Source: Methylovirgula sp. 4M-Z18 (GTDB taxonomy: Bacteria > Pseudomonadota > Alphaproteobacteria > Rhizobiales > Beijerinckiaceae). Taken from it: a stretch of DNA of 64,000 nt. The notes beneath the pieces are model-generated. The model was not told the DNA's origin. It did not search any database and saw nothing but the letters and a program-made list of their open reading frames with translations. The translations under genes were made by a program, and so were the position numbers. The stretch covers positions 2,704,874-2,768,873 of the forward strand of contig NZ_CP149574.1 of assembly GCF_037890675.1 (NCBI RefSeq), in the 5' to 3' direction. Positions 45,329 to 55,140 of the stretch are shown here, one piece after another. Each line of letters begins with the position of its first letter. Positions within the stretch are counted from its first letter, which is position 1.

Positions 45329-45358
45329 AAAAAAATGGCGCGGGAGCGACCGCGCCAT
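45329..45358 (-). terminator. strong Rho-independent terminator between the SPOR gene and nagZ
   Basis: On the minus strand ATGGCGCG and CGCGCCAT form a perfect 8-bp stem with an 8-base loop followed by seven T. It lies 22 bases after the SPOR gene stop and only 17 bases before the nagZ ATG, so it sits in the nagZ leader. Confidence 0.85.
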
Positions 45359-45380
45359 CGTATCCACGCGCTGGTGGCGT

Positions 45381-46799
45381 TCAGTCCTTGGCGATGAAGC
45401 AGGCGCCGCCGCTGGCTTTCAGCTTCTCGCAGGTGGAGACGGCCTCTTCCTTGCTCATGCCGGCGACGCGGACACGGTAAACCGTCTTGCCGCCCGCGGC
45501 TGCCTGGCGGATGCTGAGGTGACGCCCGCCGAGCGCGCTGCCGAATTGCGCGGCGAGCCGTGCGGATTTGACTTTCGCATCCTGTTCGCTGCCTTCGGCC
45601 GCCAATTGCACGGCATAATTGCCGGTTGCGCCGGTGGTGGCCGGTTCGGGCGTCTCAGCGCTAGCCACCGCGGTCCGGGTTTGCACCGCGGGCTTGGCCT
45701 TCGGCGCCAGATCCAAAGGTCCACCGGTCGTGGGCGTCGCTGCGGCCGAAGCCAGCTTGACGATGGGTGTCGGTCGCGCGGCCGCCTTCGGCGTCGCGGT
45801 CGATTGCGCCGGCTGCACATTTTGCGGGTGCGGCTGGACCTCGGGGGCCGCCGCCGCCGGCGTCGCAGACGCCTGCTGCGGGATGGCTATGACGCCAGGA
45901 CCGATCGGCATGAATTGACGCGGAGCAGCAGGCGCCTGGGGAGCCGACGTCTCCGTCGCAGCGGGAACGGCGGCCGGCTGAACCTGTGCCGTCGTCCGCG
46001 GTGCAGCCGGCACCGGCGGAGGCGCGCCAATGATCGAGCCATCCGGACGGACAGAAACGGTGCGCACCTTCTTCGGTTCGGACGGGATCGGATGCGGCGT
46101 AGCGGGCTGCGCCGCATGGCTCAAATCGATCGGCTGCTCTTCATTGTTGACGACCTTGGTCGGCACGTTGGCGTGATCGCTCGAATGGTCGAGAATCGAG
46201 ATGTTCTGGCCATCGCCATCCGCGGACGCTACCGCCACTTGTGGCTGGATCTTGGTCGGTTCGTCCGAGGCCTTGATGAAGGGCACGCCGCCGACGCTGG
46301 TCACGCCGCCGCTCTTCATGGCGAAAAGCCCGCCGACGGCAAGAACGGCAATCGCCGCGCCGCCCATCAGCGCATAAAGGCCTTTGCGCGAGTTCGCGGC
46401 CGCACGAGGGGGCATGACCGGAGCGGCCTCGGGCGCCTCATCGTCCCACGGGTCGCTGACGGGCCGCGCCGACATCTGCGGCTCCTGCCGCTGCGGCTGG
46501 TCCTCCTCGTAAGAGGTCCACGATCTCGCCGCCTGGCCGCGCAAAGCGTACGGGGTTGGAGTGTATTCGGTTTCGCTTTCTGACGACGAAGCCGGAAACA
46601 ACCCCTCCATCGCCGGTTCCTGCCGGCTCAGTGTGCCAGTGTCGAAGACGGCTTTAAACGGATCGTCGCGACCGACGAGACGGGCGAGTTCCGCGAGCGG
46701 ATCTTCGGCCGGCTTGGCCTGGACCGGCTCCTCGCGCAGGCTGCGCTCGAACGCATCCAGATTGATCTCGTGGCGTTGCCGGTTGAATGCCTCACTCAT
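45381..46799 (-). CDS. SPOR domain membrane protein
   Basis: The protein has 472 residues. An acidic cytoplasmic part is followed by one membrane helix (about 141-161), a long Ala/Pro/Thr-rich periplasmic linker and a C-terminal SPOR domain (about 392-472, starting NYAVQLAAEGS). SPOR domains bind denuded glycan at the division septum, so a role in septal wall remodelling is likely. It follows argS by 73 bases and ends at a strong terminator. Confidence 0.9.
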   Translation of the reverse strand: MSEAFNRQRHEINLDAFERSLREEPVQAKPAEDPLAELARLVGRDDPFKAVFDTGTLSRQEPAMEGLFPASSSESETEYTPTPYALRGQAARSWTSYEEDQPQRQEPQMSARPVSDPWDDEAPEAAPVMPPRAAANSRKGLYALMGGAAIAVLAVGGLFAMKSGGVTSVGGVPFIKASDEPTKIQPQVAVASADGDGQNISILDHSSDHANVPTKVVNNEEQPIDLSHAAQPATPHPIPSEPKKVRTVSVRPDGSIIGAPPPVPAAPRTTAQVQPAAVPAATETSAPQAPAAPRQFMPIGPGVIAIPQQASATPAAAAPEVQPHPQNVQPAQSTATPKAAARPTPIVKLASAAATPTTGGPLDLAPKAKPAVQTRTAVASAETPEPATTGATGNYAVQLAAEGSEQDAKVKSARLAAQFGSALGGRHLSIRQAAAGGKTVYRVRVAGMSKEEAVSTCEKLKASGGACFIAKD

Positions 46800-46872
46800 C
46801 GTATAAACCTCGCGTCCAAGAGCTTACGGGTCACTTCGCTTCGAGCGAAGCCTCCAGACGCGACGCGAGGGA

Positions 46873-48651
46873 TTATCGCATCTCGTCCGGAGCGCTAACA
46901 CCGAGAATTGTCAGCCCCGACGCCAGGACGGATGTTAACGATAAAACCAATGCCAACCTAGCGCTCGATAAATCTCTATTGTTTTCCTTAATAAAGCGTA
47001 ATTGCGGCAGATCTTTACTGCGATTGTAATGGGAATGGAACGCGCTTGCGAGGTCGTAGAGGTAGAATGCGACCCGGTGCGGCTCGTGCGCCGCGGCCGC
47101 CGCGGCGACCAGACGCGGGTATTGCGCGAGCAGTTTGACGAGGCCGATTTCCCCCTCGTCGTCCAAAAGCGACAGGTCCGCATGGGCCAGCGCAGCGGCT
47201 GAGAAATCCGCGCCCGGAAAGTCGCTAAGTGCCTTGCGTATCACGCTTTTCGTCCTCGCATGGGCATATTGCACATAGAAGACCGGATTGTCCTTGGACT
47301 GCTCGATCACCTTGGCTAGATCGAACTCGAGCGGCGCATCATTCTTGCGGAACAGCATCATGAACCGCACTGCATCGCGGCCGACCTCGTCGACCACTTC
47401 GCGCAAGGTGACGAAGTCGCCGGAGCGCTTCGACATTTTCACCGGTTCGCCCGCCCGCATCAGCTTGACGAGCTGGCAAAGCTTCACGTCGAGCTCCGCG
47501 GCGCCGCCGGAAATGGCTTTCACCGCAGCGCTCATGCGCTTGACATAGCCGCCATGGTCGGCGCCCCAGACGTCGATGAGCGTTCGGAAGCCGCGGTCGA
47601 ACTTTGATTTGTGATAGGCGATGTCGGAGGCGAAATAGGTATAGGAGCCGTCCGACTTCATGAGCGGCCGATCCACGTCGTCGCCGAACTGCGTCGAGCG
47701 GAACAAGGTCTGTTCGCGGTCCTCCCAATCGTCCGGCAGCGCCCCTTTTGGCGGCGGCAGGCGGCCTTCGTAGATTAGCCCCCTCGCGCGCAAATCCTCG
47801 ATCGCCTTCATCACGGCATCCGTATCGCCGTCTTTCACGGTCAGCGAACGTTCGGAGAAAAACACCTCATGGGTGATCGCGAGGGTCGCAAGATCGGTGC
47901 GGATCATCTCCATCATGCCAGCGATGGCCGCGTCGCGGACGACCTGCAGCCACTCCCTCTCGGGCTTCGCCTTCAGGCCCGCGCCGTATTTTTGCGCCAG
48001 CGCCGCCCCGACCGGCTTCAGATAGTCACCGGGATAGAGCCCTTCCGGAATTTCGCCGATATCCTCGCCCAGAGCCTCGCGGTAGCGCAGGAACGCCGAG
48101 CGCGCGAGCACATCGACCTGGGCCCCCGCATCGTTGATGTAATATTCCCGCGTCACCTCATAGCCGGCGAAGGCGAGAAGATTGGCCAAAGCGTCGCCGA
48201 ACACCGCGCCGCGGCCGTGGCCGACATGCATCGGGCCGGTCGGATTGGCCGAGACATATTCCACATTGACCGGCCAACTCCCGGCGACCGGCGCGCCGCG
48301 GCCAAAGTTTGCCGGGTCCCGCAGCACGTCCTGCAGCACCTTGAACCAGACCGCCGGCTTCAGCCTGATATTGATGAAGCCCGGGCCCGCAACCTCCGCC
48401 TCCTGCACGTCCGGATCTTCAGCGAGATGGGCGCAGATCTCCACGGCCAACTGCCGCGGGTTGGCGTAATGCGCCTTTGCTTCCTTGGCATAGACCATGG
48501 CGGCATTGCAGGCGAGATCGCCATGACTTGCATCACGCGGCGGCTCGACCACGAAGCGCGCGAGATCGAGCTCCTGGGGCAAATTGCCGGCGGCAACGAT
48601 GGTCTGCAGGATGGCGGCGACGCGGGCTTGGAAATCGGCGAATATGTTCAT
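46873..48651 (-). CDS. argS: arginyl-tRNA synthetase
   Basis: The protein has 592 residues of a class I synthetase. The HIGH motif appears as HVGHG in the [13 protein letters not shown] segment, and [10 protein letters not shown] is the KMSKS loop. The C-terminal DALR anticodon-binding domain is present. Start [11 protein letters not shown] at 48651 is family-typical. It precedes the SPOR gene. Confidence 0.97.
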   Translation of the reverse strand: MNIFADFQARVAAILQTIVAAGNLPQELDLARFVVEPPRDASHGDLACNAAMVYAKEAKAHYANPRQLAVEICAHLAEDPDVQEAEVAGPGFINIRLKPAVWFKVLQDVLRDPANFGRGAPVAGSWPVNVEYVSANPTGPMHVGHGRGAVFGDALANLLAFAGYEVTREYYINDAGAQVDVLARSAFLRYREALGEDIGEIPEGLYPGDYLKPVGAALAQKYGAGLKAKPEREWLQVVRDAAIAGMMEMIRTDLATLAITHEVFFSERSLTVKDGDTDAVMKAIEDLRARGLIYEGRLPPPKGALPDDWEDREQTLFRSTQFGDDVDRPLMKSDGSYTYFASDIAYHKSKFDRGFRTLIDVWGADHGGYVKRMSAAVKAISGGAAELDVKLCQLVKLMRAGEPVKMSKRSGDFVTLREVVDEVGRDAVRFMMLFRKNDAPLEFDLAKVIEQSKDNPVFYVQYAHARTKSVIRKALSDFPGADFSAAALAHADLSLLDDEGEIGLVKLLAQYPRLVAAAAAAHEPHRVAFYLYDLASAFHSHYNRSKDLPQLRFIKENNRDLSSARLALVLSLTSVLASGLTILGVSAPDEMR

Positions 48652-48983
48652 AAAGTTAGACCTCAAGCTTTCGCCACGCCGCGTAAACCATATCGGCGGT
48701 GGCGTCAAAGGGCCGCACCATTTGCCGCGCCCTGCTGTTGCATCCGCGCATCGCCGGCGGGAAAATCGCCCCCGTTACAAAACTGTAACTTTCCCAGGCG
48801 GCAAACCTCACACATACAGGTCATGACTGACAACACGCCAAGAAACATACAAGAAAGACGCCCTGCTTATGGGGAACGACGAAATCACGGGGCCGGATAG
48901 CGAAAGAGCCCACGCATGAAGAACCAAGCGACGACTTTCACCGACAGCCATGCTGTCGGATTGCGCAGGAATATATTCCATTA
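48652..48983. other. intergenic region between argS and the sulfotransferase gene
   Basis: This 332-base gap has no convincing gene. It separates divergent genes and should contain both promoters. It becomes more AT-rich toward the sulfotransferase gene and holds the GTTACA/TGTAAC dyad near 48775-48790, a hairpin at 48941-48959 and a 12-base palindrome at 48968-48979. Confidence 0.55.
48941..48979 (+). promoter_or_regulatory. two dyads just before the sulfotransferase start
   Basis: CCGACAGC-CAT-GCTGTCGG (48941-48959) is a perfect 8-bp hairpin. GGAATATATTCC (48968-48979) is a perfect 12-base palindrome that covers the likely ribosome binding site. They could be operators or a translation-controlling structure. 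Confidence 0.35.
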
Positions 48984-49781
48984 ATGCATTCGTACGTTCG
49001 GCCTTGTGGGGAACGAGTGGTGGGCAATAATAAGCTGCGCATCGCCATCGTCAGTTCGCCGCGGTGCGGCAACACGTGGATTCGATCGACTCTAAGCGCG
49101 GCCATGAATCTGGTCGAGCTTTCGGCGCACAATTATCTTGATATCGCGCAACCACTTCCGGACAGGTGTATTCTACAGGTTCATTGGTACCGCGAGCCAA
49201 ATTACCAGAAATGGCTTCACTCGCACGAGTTCAAGGTGATCACGCTGGCGCGACACCCGCTCGACATTCTCGTGTCGGTTACGAGTTTCGTCAGATATGA
49301 GCCGATGACGGAGCGCTGGCTCGAGGGAAACGCGGGCCTTCCCGGTGCCTTGCGCGGGAAAGCACCCTGCTCGCCCGATTTTCTCCATTATGCCCTCAGT
49401 TTCGAGGCCGAAAATCTGCTGGCCGTAAGCTATCAATGGTGGCATGAGCCGAGCGCCCTCAAACTCCGCTATGAAGACGGCGTGGCGGACATCGAACGCA
49501 CCGTGCTGCAAGTCGCGCGCTATTTGGGCGAGGATATCGGAGCGTCCCGCGCTTGGCTCGACCATGCGAGCCTGCCCAAAATGCAGGCGTTGCCGAACCA
49601 CCATGGCTGGCAAGGGCGCCCGGGTCTATGGCGCGAATTGATCCTGCCGCAGGATGCGTTGCGAATTTATCTGCACCATAGGAACGTCTTCCGCCGGCTT
49701 GGATATTCGATCGAACCGTATTTTTATTTCTTGTCGCGCAAGACGGCGGAGAAAAACTGGATCGCCTTGAGCCCGTGCTAG
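48984..49781 (+). CDS. sulfotransferase family protein
   Basis: The protein has 265 residues. The PAPS-binding motifs of sulfotransferases are visible: the 5'-phosphosulfate loop SSPRCGNTWI at 24-33 and the 3'-phosphate motif RHPLDILVS at 90-98 (Arg90, Ser98). It would transfer sulfate from PAPS to an unknown acceptor, perhaps a carbohydrate. The start is uncertain: GTG at 49017 or 49020 is preceded by GGGGAACGA. It stands alone between argS and gltX, with a low-GC, palindrome-rich leader. Confidence 0.82.
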   Translation: MHSYVRPCGERVVGNNKLRIAIVSSPRCGNTWIRSTLSAAMNLVELSAHNYLDIAQPLPDRCILQVHWYREPNYQKWLHSHEFKVITLARHPLDILVSVTSFVRYEPMTERWLEGNAGLPGALRGKAPCSPDFLHYALSFEAENLLAVSYQWWHEPSALKLRYEDGVADIERTVLQVARYLGEDIGASRAWLDHASLPKMQALPNHHGWQGRPGLWRELILPQDALRIYLHHRNVFRRLGYSIEPYFYFLSRKTAEKNWIALSPC

Positions 49782-49857
49782 GACGGGCAAGGCAGTTCGT
49801 TTCGTGTGAGTTCTGCAGACTCGGGCGGAGACTCATACGCGGCACCGCCCCGGCCAC

Positions 49858-51288
49858 TCACCCCTTGAGCAAGGCAATACTGTGGCGCAGGCGCTGGCGC
49901 ACCATCGAGCGGCCGAGCAGCTCCATCGAGTCGAACAGCGGCAGGGATTTCGTGCTGCCGGTGATGGCGAGATAGAGCGGCGCCACCATGATACGAATCT
50001 TGCGGCCCGTCTCGTCGCTGATGCGGCGGATCTCGGCCTCGATCGCCGTCTTGTCCCATTCGCCCAAAGTCTCGACGGTCGGTGCGACGGCTTCGAGAAT
50101 GGCCAGGCTCTCCTCGACGCCGGTCTTGGTAGCCGCGAAATGCTCGCGCGTCAGATCGAGCTTGTCGCTGAGCAGAAACGCGATCAGCATCGGCACATCG
50201 CTCAGCTTCACGCAGCGCGCCTGCGCCAAAGCGAGCCCGCCCAGCAGGCGATTGTTGATGTCGGACCATTCGTGCATCCGCGCGGCAAAGTCCTGCGCCC
50301 CAAGCTTTTCGCGAATCCACCGGCCGTTCAGCCAATCGAGCTTCTGCAGATCGAACACCGCGCCGGCCTTCGAGAGCGCGCTGAGTTCGAACCGGTTGCT
50401 AAGCTCGTCGAGCGTCATCAGCTCCTCGCCTTCGGCAATCGAGACGAAGCCGAGGCCGAGGAAATTCACCAGCGCTTCGGGCAGATACCCTGCGGTGCTG
50501 AAATAGGAGATCGAGGTCGGATTGCGGCGCTTCGACAATTTGCTGCGATCGAGATTGCGCAGCAGCGGCAGGTGAATGAATTGCGGCGCCTGCCAGCCGA
50601 AATATTGGTAGAGTAGAATATGTTTCGGCACCGAGGACAGCCATTCCTCACCGCGCGCGACGTGGGTGATCTTCATCAAATGATCGTCGACCACATTGGC
50701 GAGGTGATAGGTCGGCATGCCGTCGGCCTTCAGGATCACCTGCATGTCGATCGTATCCCAGGGGATGCTCACAGCGCCATAGATCCCGTCCTCGAAGGCG
50801 CAGGCGCCATTCGTCGGGATCTTCATCCGCACCACCGGCACTTCGCCTTCGGCTTCCTTCGCGCGGACCTCTTCGGCCGTCAGCGACAGGCAATGGCCGT
50901 CGTATTTCGGCTGCTGGCCCTTGGCCTGCTGCGCCTTGCGCATCGTCTCCAGCCGCTCGCGCGAGCAGAAGCATTTGAAGGCGTGGCCGTTATCGAGAAG
51001 CTCTTCGACGTAAGGCGCGTAAATGTCGCGCCGCTCGCTCTGCCGGTAGGGCCCATAGGCGCCGCCCTTGTCCGGCCCTTCCGTCCAGTTGAGGCCGAGC
51101 CAGTTCAGCGCCTCCATCACCTTGCGCTCGGAATCCGGCGTGCTGCGGCTCTGGTCGGTGTCCTCGATCCGCAGGATCATCTCGCCGCCAAGCTTGCGCG
51201 CCAGCAGAATGTTGAACAGGGCCGTATAGGCCGTGCCGACATGGGGTTCGCCCGTGGGCGAGGGAGCGATGCGAAGACGTGGGGACAT
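49858..51288 (-). CDS. gltX: glutamyl-tRNA synthetase
   Basis: The protein has 476 residues. Class I motifs are HVGT at 16-19 and KLSKR at 250-254. The cysteine-containing segment CFCSRERL near 107-114 is in the position of the zinc-binding region. Many alphaproteobacteria have two GltX proteins or use one to charge tRNA-Gln as well; this cannot be judged here. Start MSPRLRIAPSPTG at 51288. Confidence 0.96.
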   Translation of the reverse strand: MSPRLRIAPSPTGEPHVGTAYTALFNILLARKLGGEMILRIEDTDQSRSTPDSERKVMEALNWLGLNWTEGPDKGGAYGPYRQSERRDIYAPYVEELLDNGHAFKCFCSRERLETMRKAQQAKGQQPKYDGHCLSLTAEEVRAKEAEGEVPVVRMKIPTNGACAFEDGIYGAVSIPWDTIDMQVILKADGMPTYHLANVVDDHLMKITHVARGEEWLSSVPKHILLYQYFGWQAPQFIHLPLLRNLDRSKLSKRRNPTSISYFSTAGYLPEALVNFLGLGFVSIAEGEELMTLDELSNRFELSALSKAGAVFDLQKLDWLNGRWIREKLGAQDFAARMHEWSDINNRLLGGLALAQARCVKLSDVPMLIAFLLSDKLDLTREHFAATKTGVEESLAILEAVAPTVETLGEWDKTAIEAEIRRISDETGRKIRIMVAPLYLAITGSTKSLPLFDSMELLGRSMVRQRLRHSIALLKG

Positions 51289-51398
51289 GAAAGCGCCTAT
51301 GAACGAGTTTGAGGCGTGGACGTATAGGGAAAATCGGTGCGGGCGCAAGCTTTACCGCCAGCGAAAGCACCCAAATTGCCGGGCGGCGAGGTATGTCG

Positions 51399-52607
51399 CT
51401 ACCGCAAATCCTCGATGTCGCCGATCAGTTTCTTGTGCTCGGCGAGCGCGTAGCGGTCGGTCATTCCGGCAATATAGTCGGCGATCGTTCGGGCGCGGCG
51501 CCGCTCCTCGCTTTGGTTCAAGGCTTGCCGCCGCCATTCGCCCGGCATCTTCTCGGGATGCTTTTGAAAGAGGCGGAACAGATCCCGCACGATCTGATCA
51601 GCTTTGGCGCGCACCCGCATGACTTCCGGATTACGATACATCCGCGCGAACAGGAAGGTTTTGATCGATCGTTCCGTCGCCGCCATGGCCGGCGAAAAGG
51701 TTACCATGGTCTCGCCCGCGTGGCGGATGGCTTCGACGCTTTCGGGCGCCAGCTTGGCGAGCTTTTCCTGCGTCGTCCTAATCACATCCTCGACGAAGCG
51801 CGTGATCAGCCGGCGCTGCAACTCGTTCACGACGCGCAACTCGAGCAAGCCTGGATGCAACGCCTCGATTTCGGCCAGGAGCGCCGCGAGATAAGGCACC
51901 TCTTTCAAATCCGCGAGGCGGAACAATCCGGCCCGCAACCCGTCGTCGAGGTCATGGGTATTGTAGGCAATATCGTCGGCGATCGCGGCGGCCTGGGCCT
52001 CGGCGCTGGCATAGGTCGCAAGATCGAGCTGGCGGACACGGTCATAGGCCAGGATCGGCTCGGGCACGCCGCGTGTGCGGTAGCGCTCCGTCGGCGTGCC
52101 GCCGGCCGTGAGCAGAGGCCCATTATGCTTGACGAGCCCCTCCAGGGTCTCCCAGGTCAGATTGAGCCCGTCGAAGGCGGCATAGCGCCGCTCCAGATCG
52201 ATCACAATGCGCAGGGCCTGCGCATTGTGGTCGAAGCCGCCGTAATCCGCCATGCACTCTTGCAATGCGTCTTCGCCGGTGTGGCCGAAACAGGTGTGGC
52301 CAAGGTCGTGGGCAAGGGCCAGCGCCTCGGCGAGATCACCGTCGAGCTGGAGCGAGCGGGCCAAGGCGCGCGAGATCTGCGCCACTTCGATCGTATGGGT
52401 CAGCCTTGTGCGGAAATGGTCCCCCTCTTCCGCCACGAACACCTGGGTCTTGTGGGCGAGGCGGCGAAAGGCCGTCGTGTGGATGATGCGGTCACGGTCG
52501 CGCTGAAATTCGGTCCGGGTCGGCGAGGCTGGCTCGGCAATGAGGCGGCCGCGCGCCGCCGACGCGTCAGCGGCATAAGGTGCAAGCTCATTGGGAAATA
52601 CCGCCAT
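51399..52607 (-). CDS. dgt: deoxyguanosinetriphosphate triphosphohydrolase-like HD protein
   Basis: The protein has 402 residues. It is an HD-domain dNTPase: [13 protein letters not shown] at 38-50, His71 in LTHTIEV, and His100-Asp101 in LAHDLGH. Such enzymes hydrolyse dNTPs to nucleoside and tripolyphosphate. The start at 52607 has an AAGGGA site; longer readings extend across the divergent erpA gene. It diverges from erpA, the conserved alphaproteobacterial pair. Confidence 0.93.
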   Translation of the reverse strand: MAVFPNELAPYAADASAARGRLIAEPASPTRTEFQRDRDRIIHTTAFRRLAHKTQVFVAEEGDHFRTRLTHTIEVAQISRALARSLQLDGDLAEALALAHDLGHTCFGHTGEDALQECMADYGGFDHNAQALRIVIDLERRYAAFDGLNLTWETLEGLVKHNGPLLTAGGTPTERYRTRGVPEPILAYDRVRQLDLATYASAEAQAAAIADDIAYNTHDLDDGLRAGLFRLADLKEVPYLAALLAEIEALHPGLLELRVVNELQRRLITRFVEDVIRTTQEKLAKLAPESVEAIRHAGETMVTFSPAMAATERSIKTFLFARMYRNPEVMRVRAKADQIVRDLFRLFQKHPEKMPGEWRRQALNQSEERRRARTIADYIAGMTDRYALAEHKKLIGDIEDLR

Positions 52608-52700
52608 ATTGTCCCTTTCCCACCCCGCCGGATTGAAGCCTGACACCATTCGACCTATCTTGTGCCCAGGTAGCAATTTTTGCCGCCTTTGATCAACGCC

Positions 52701-52730
52701 GCCAAGACAAAATACGCCAGGACAAAATAT
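52701..52730 (+). repeat. 15-bp tandem duplication in the erpA leader
   Basis: GCCAAGACAAAATAC is followed directly by GCCAGGACAAAATAT, 13 of 15 identical. The second copy changes an A to G and so creates the AGGA ribosome binding site of erpA; its last two bases are the A and T of the ATG. Confidence 0.7.
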
Positions 52731-53073
52731 GAATGACGCCGCCCTTCTCCCCCCGGTCACGCTCAGCGCGCGCGCGGCCCAGCGCATCGCGAAAATCCTG
52801 AGCAAGGAGCAAGCCGGCACGATGCTACGCGTGGCAGTCAACGGCGGCGGCTGTTCCGGGTTTCAATACGCCTTCGATATCGTGCAGAGCAAGGATGACG
52901 AGGATTTGACGCTGGAGCGCGACGGCGCGGTCGTGATCATCGATCCCGTCTCGATCGAATATATGAAGGGGTCGGAAATCGATTTCGTCGACGATCTCAT
53001 CGGCCAATCGTTCAAGATTCACAATCCCAACGCCACCGCATCCTGCGGCTGCGGCACCAGCTTCTCGCTGTAA
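52729..53073 (+). CDS. erpA: iron-sulfur cluster insertion protein ErpA (A-type carrier)
   Basis: The protein has 114 residues of the HesB/IscA family. The three cluster-binding cysteines Cys42 (GGGCSGF), Cys106 and Cys108 (CGCG) are present. It passes Fe-S clusters to apo-proteins. It diverges from the dgt-like gene. Confidence 0.95.
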   Translation: MNDAALLPPVTLSARAAQRIAKILSKEQAGTMLRVAVNGGGCSGFQYAFDIVQSKDDEDLTLERDGAVVIIDPVSIEYMKGSEIDFVDDLIGQSFKIHNPNATASCGCGTSFSL

Positions 53074-53274
53074 CGAACAAGAGCCCGAACTTCTGGGCGC
53101 GATAAACGCGATTGCATAGTTGCTCCGACGGCAAGATCGTTCCTCAAAGCTTCGGCGCGGGCTATCATGAACCGCCGCCGGCACGCATATGGCGGTTCAT
53201 TTGTCATATTTTCCTGCTTGGCTCGAACGATTGGCAGTAGCACGTTGCGCCGCGGGCGGTGAAGGAGCGAATCG

Positions 53275-55092
53275 ATGAGCATTGGGTCTTGCCGCAAGGC
53301 GTTCGGTGAAGCGACTTTTGCGGCCATGCTCTTGGCATGCTGCGCAAACTTCACAAGCGGCGCCGCCGCCCAAAGCAGCGTCAGCGTCAAGAATCTCGCC
53401 TATCAGGTCCAAGGCGCAAAGATCACGATTCCAAGCGCGACGCTCACAGGCACGGCACTGACCGACGCGGATTTGGCGGCGCTCGTCGCGGCGGACAATA
53501 CGACCCCGCTGCAGGACCGGCTCGCCAAGCTCGATCATGGAACGCTCGTCATCCCCGAAGTCGACATTGAGGAGATCGACGTGCCGCCCGTCTCGGGCGA
53601 GGCGTCGGAAACTGTGAAGATCACGGTCAAGGACGTCTCCTTGGCCGATATCGAGCAAGGACGCATCGCAACCGTCTCCGCGTCCGGCGCAAATGTGAAC
53701 GGCCAGACCAGAGCGAACAAGCCGATCAGCGGCACGTTCGGCACCATGACCGCCAAAGGCGTGAATGCCGGCGCTTACTTACGCTTTCTAACAGAAGCGC
53801 GCAAAGATCCCGACGAACCCCTGACGACATTGATCGAAAATTTTTCCGATGCGGGACTCAAGATCGAGATGGGTGGCGAAGGCGCGTTTTCGCTCGGCTC
53901 CATCGAAAGCGGCCCCATCAAGGCGCGGCCGTTTCTCCTTCCCTACGCCGAGCTGATGAGAACTCTGTCGCGACAACTGAAAGTCTCCAATCCGGAGCCA
54001 GCCCAACTCGCGGCAACCTTCAAGAACATCGCCGATCTCATCGAGAGCGTCGAATACGGGCGCGTCGATCTGCATGATCTCAGCTTTGACGGCACCGACA
54101 ACGGCAAGGCGATCGCCGTGAAACTTGGCCATTTCGCGTTCGGCGGCCTCGTTGCCGGACGCATCGACGAATATGTGTATGAGAACTTGGAACTGCGGCA
54201 TGGCGACGACGGATATTTCAAGATCGGCTCTTTCGGTATTCGCGGCCTCGACGCGAAATCCACGCTGGATGCATTCAAGAAATTCGCTGCGGCCGTACCC
54301 GACGATTTGAAGGATCTGGATGTCCGCAGCTTCTTGCCGACGCTCGACCAATTCGTGATCGCCGGTGTCGATGTGGATATGGTCTCCACCGATCACAAGG
54401 GCAATCTCGATCACGGCGACCGCATCAAAATGTCGCTGGGGCGTCTCGAACTCGATGGTTCGCATTACATCCTCGGCGCCCCCACGCAACTGACTGCGAT
54501 CCTGGACCATTTCGCGATGCCTTTGCCGAGCGATAGCTCGCAGCCTGGCTTTCAACCGCTGATCGACCTTGGCTACGAGCGGCTGGATTGGTCGGCGAAA
54601 CTCGACGCCGCCTGGGACGAAGCCACGCAGATTCTCAAAATCAAAGAACTCTCCGCCAACAGCGCCGACGTTGGCTCCTATAACGCAACACTGACAATCG
54701 AGAATGTCGGGCGCGATCTCTTCCAGGGTGGCGTCACCGATTTCATGGTCGCCGGATTGGGCGCGACGATCAAAGCCGCCGACGTGAAAGTCGTGAATGA
54801 CGGCATATTCGAGCGGCTTCTCGCCAAGACCGTGGAGGACAGCCATCAGACCGAGGCTGCGGTCCGCAAGGAATGGACGAGCGCGGTCGATATGGCGATC
54901 TCATCGGTCTTAAGCGGCCACAAGAACTTGCCGGAAATCCTCCAGGCCGTGGAGAGTTTCATCGCCCATCCAAAGTCGCTGCATCTCTCTGCGACATCGG
55001 ATGTCGGGCTCGGCATAAGCGATTTCTACAACGCCCAAGATCCGAGCGACATTCTGGACAAGCTCGAGTTGCACCTGACCGCCAACGAATAA
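53275..55092 (+). CDS. large secreted protein of unknown function
   Basis: The protein has 605 residues and I do not recognise the family. A signal peptide (hydrophobic AAMLLACC core) probably ends after GAAA near residue 32. The mature protein shows repeated beta-rich segments (for example VKNLAYQVQGAKITIPSATL, YENLELRHG and IGSFGIRGLDA) with regular Gly and hydrophobic alternation. This looks like an AsmA- or DUF945-like beta-rich periplasmic fold, but that is only a resemblance. No enzyme motif is visible. A convincing hairpin terminator follows. Confidence 0.8.
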   Translation: MSIGSCRKAFGEATFAAMLLACCANFTSGAAAQSSVSVKNLAYQVQGAKITIPSATLTGTALTDADLAALVAADNTTPLQDRLAKLDHGTLVIPEVDIEEIDVPPVSGEASETVKITVKDVSLADIEQGRIATVSASGANVNGQTRANKPISGTFGTMTAKGVNAGAYLRFLTEARKDPDEPLTTLIENFSDAGLKIEMGGEGAFSLGSIESGPIKARPFLLPYAELMRTLSRQLKVSNPEPAQLAATFKNIADLIESVEYGRVDLHDLSFDGTDNGKAIAVKLGHFAFGGLVAGRIDEYVYENLELRHGDDGYFKIGSFGIRGLDAKSTLDAFKKFAAAVPDDLKDLDVRSFLPTLDQFVIAGVDVDMVSTDHKGNLDHGDRIKMSLGRLELDGSHYILGAPTQLTAILDHFAMPLPSDSSQPGFQPLIDLGYERLDWSAKLDAAWDEATQILKIKELSANSADVGSYNATLTIENVGRDLFQGGVTDFMVAGLGATIKAADVKVVNDGIFERLLAKTVEDSHQTEAAVRKEWTSAVDMAISSVLSGHKNLPEILQAVESFIAHPKSLHLSATSDVGLGISDFYNAQDPSDILDKLELHLTANE

Positions 55093-55102
55093 GCGGCATG
55101 AT

Positions 55103-55131
55103 CGTCATGCCGGCCCTGCGCCGGCATGACG
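55103..55131. terminator. 12-bp perfect hairpin between convergent genes
   Basis: CGTCATGCCGGC and GCCGGCATGACG pair perfectly around a CCTGC loop, followed on the plus strand by GGACTTTTG. It lies 10 bases after the secreted protein gene and 9 bases before the maeB stop. The sequence also matches a type of dispersed repeat common in alphaproteobacteria. Confidence 0.65.
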
Positions 55132-55140
55132 GGACTTTTG

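Noticed and set aside
44289-46583. A 764-codon plus-strand frame opposite nagZ and the SPOR gene
   Set aside because: Antisense to two clear genes and dominated by Arg/Gly repeats that mirror Ala/Pro codons.
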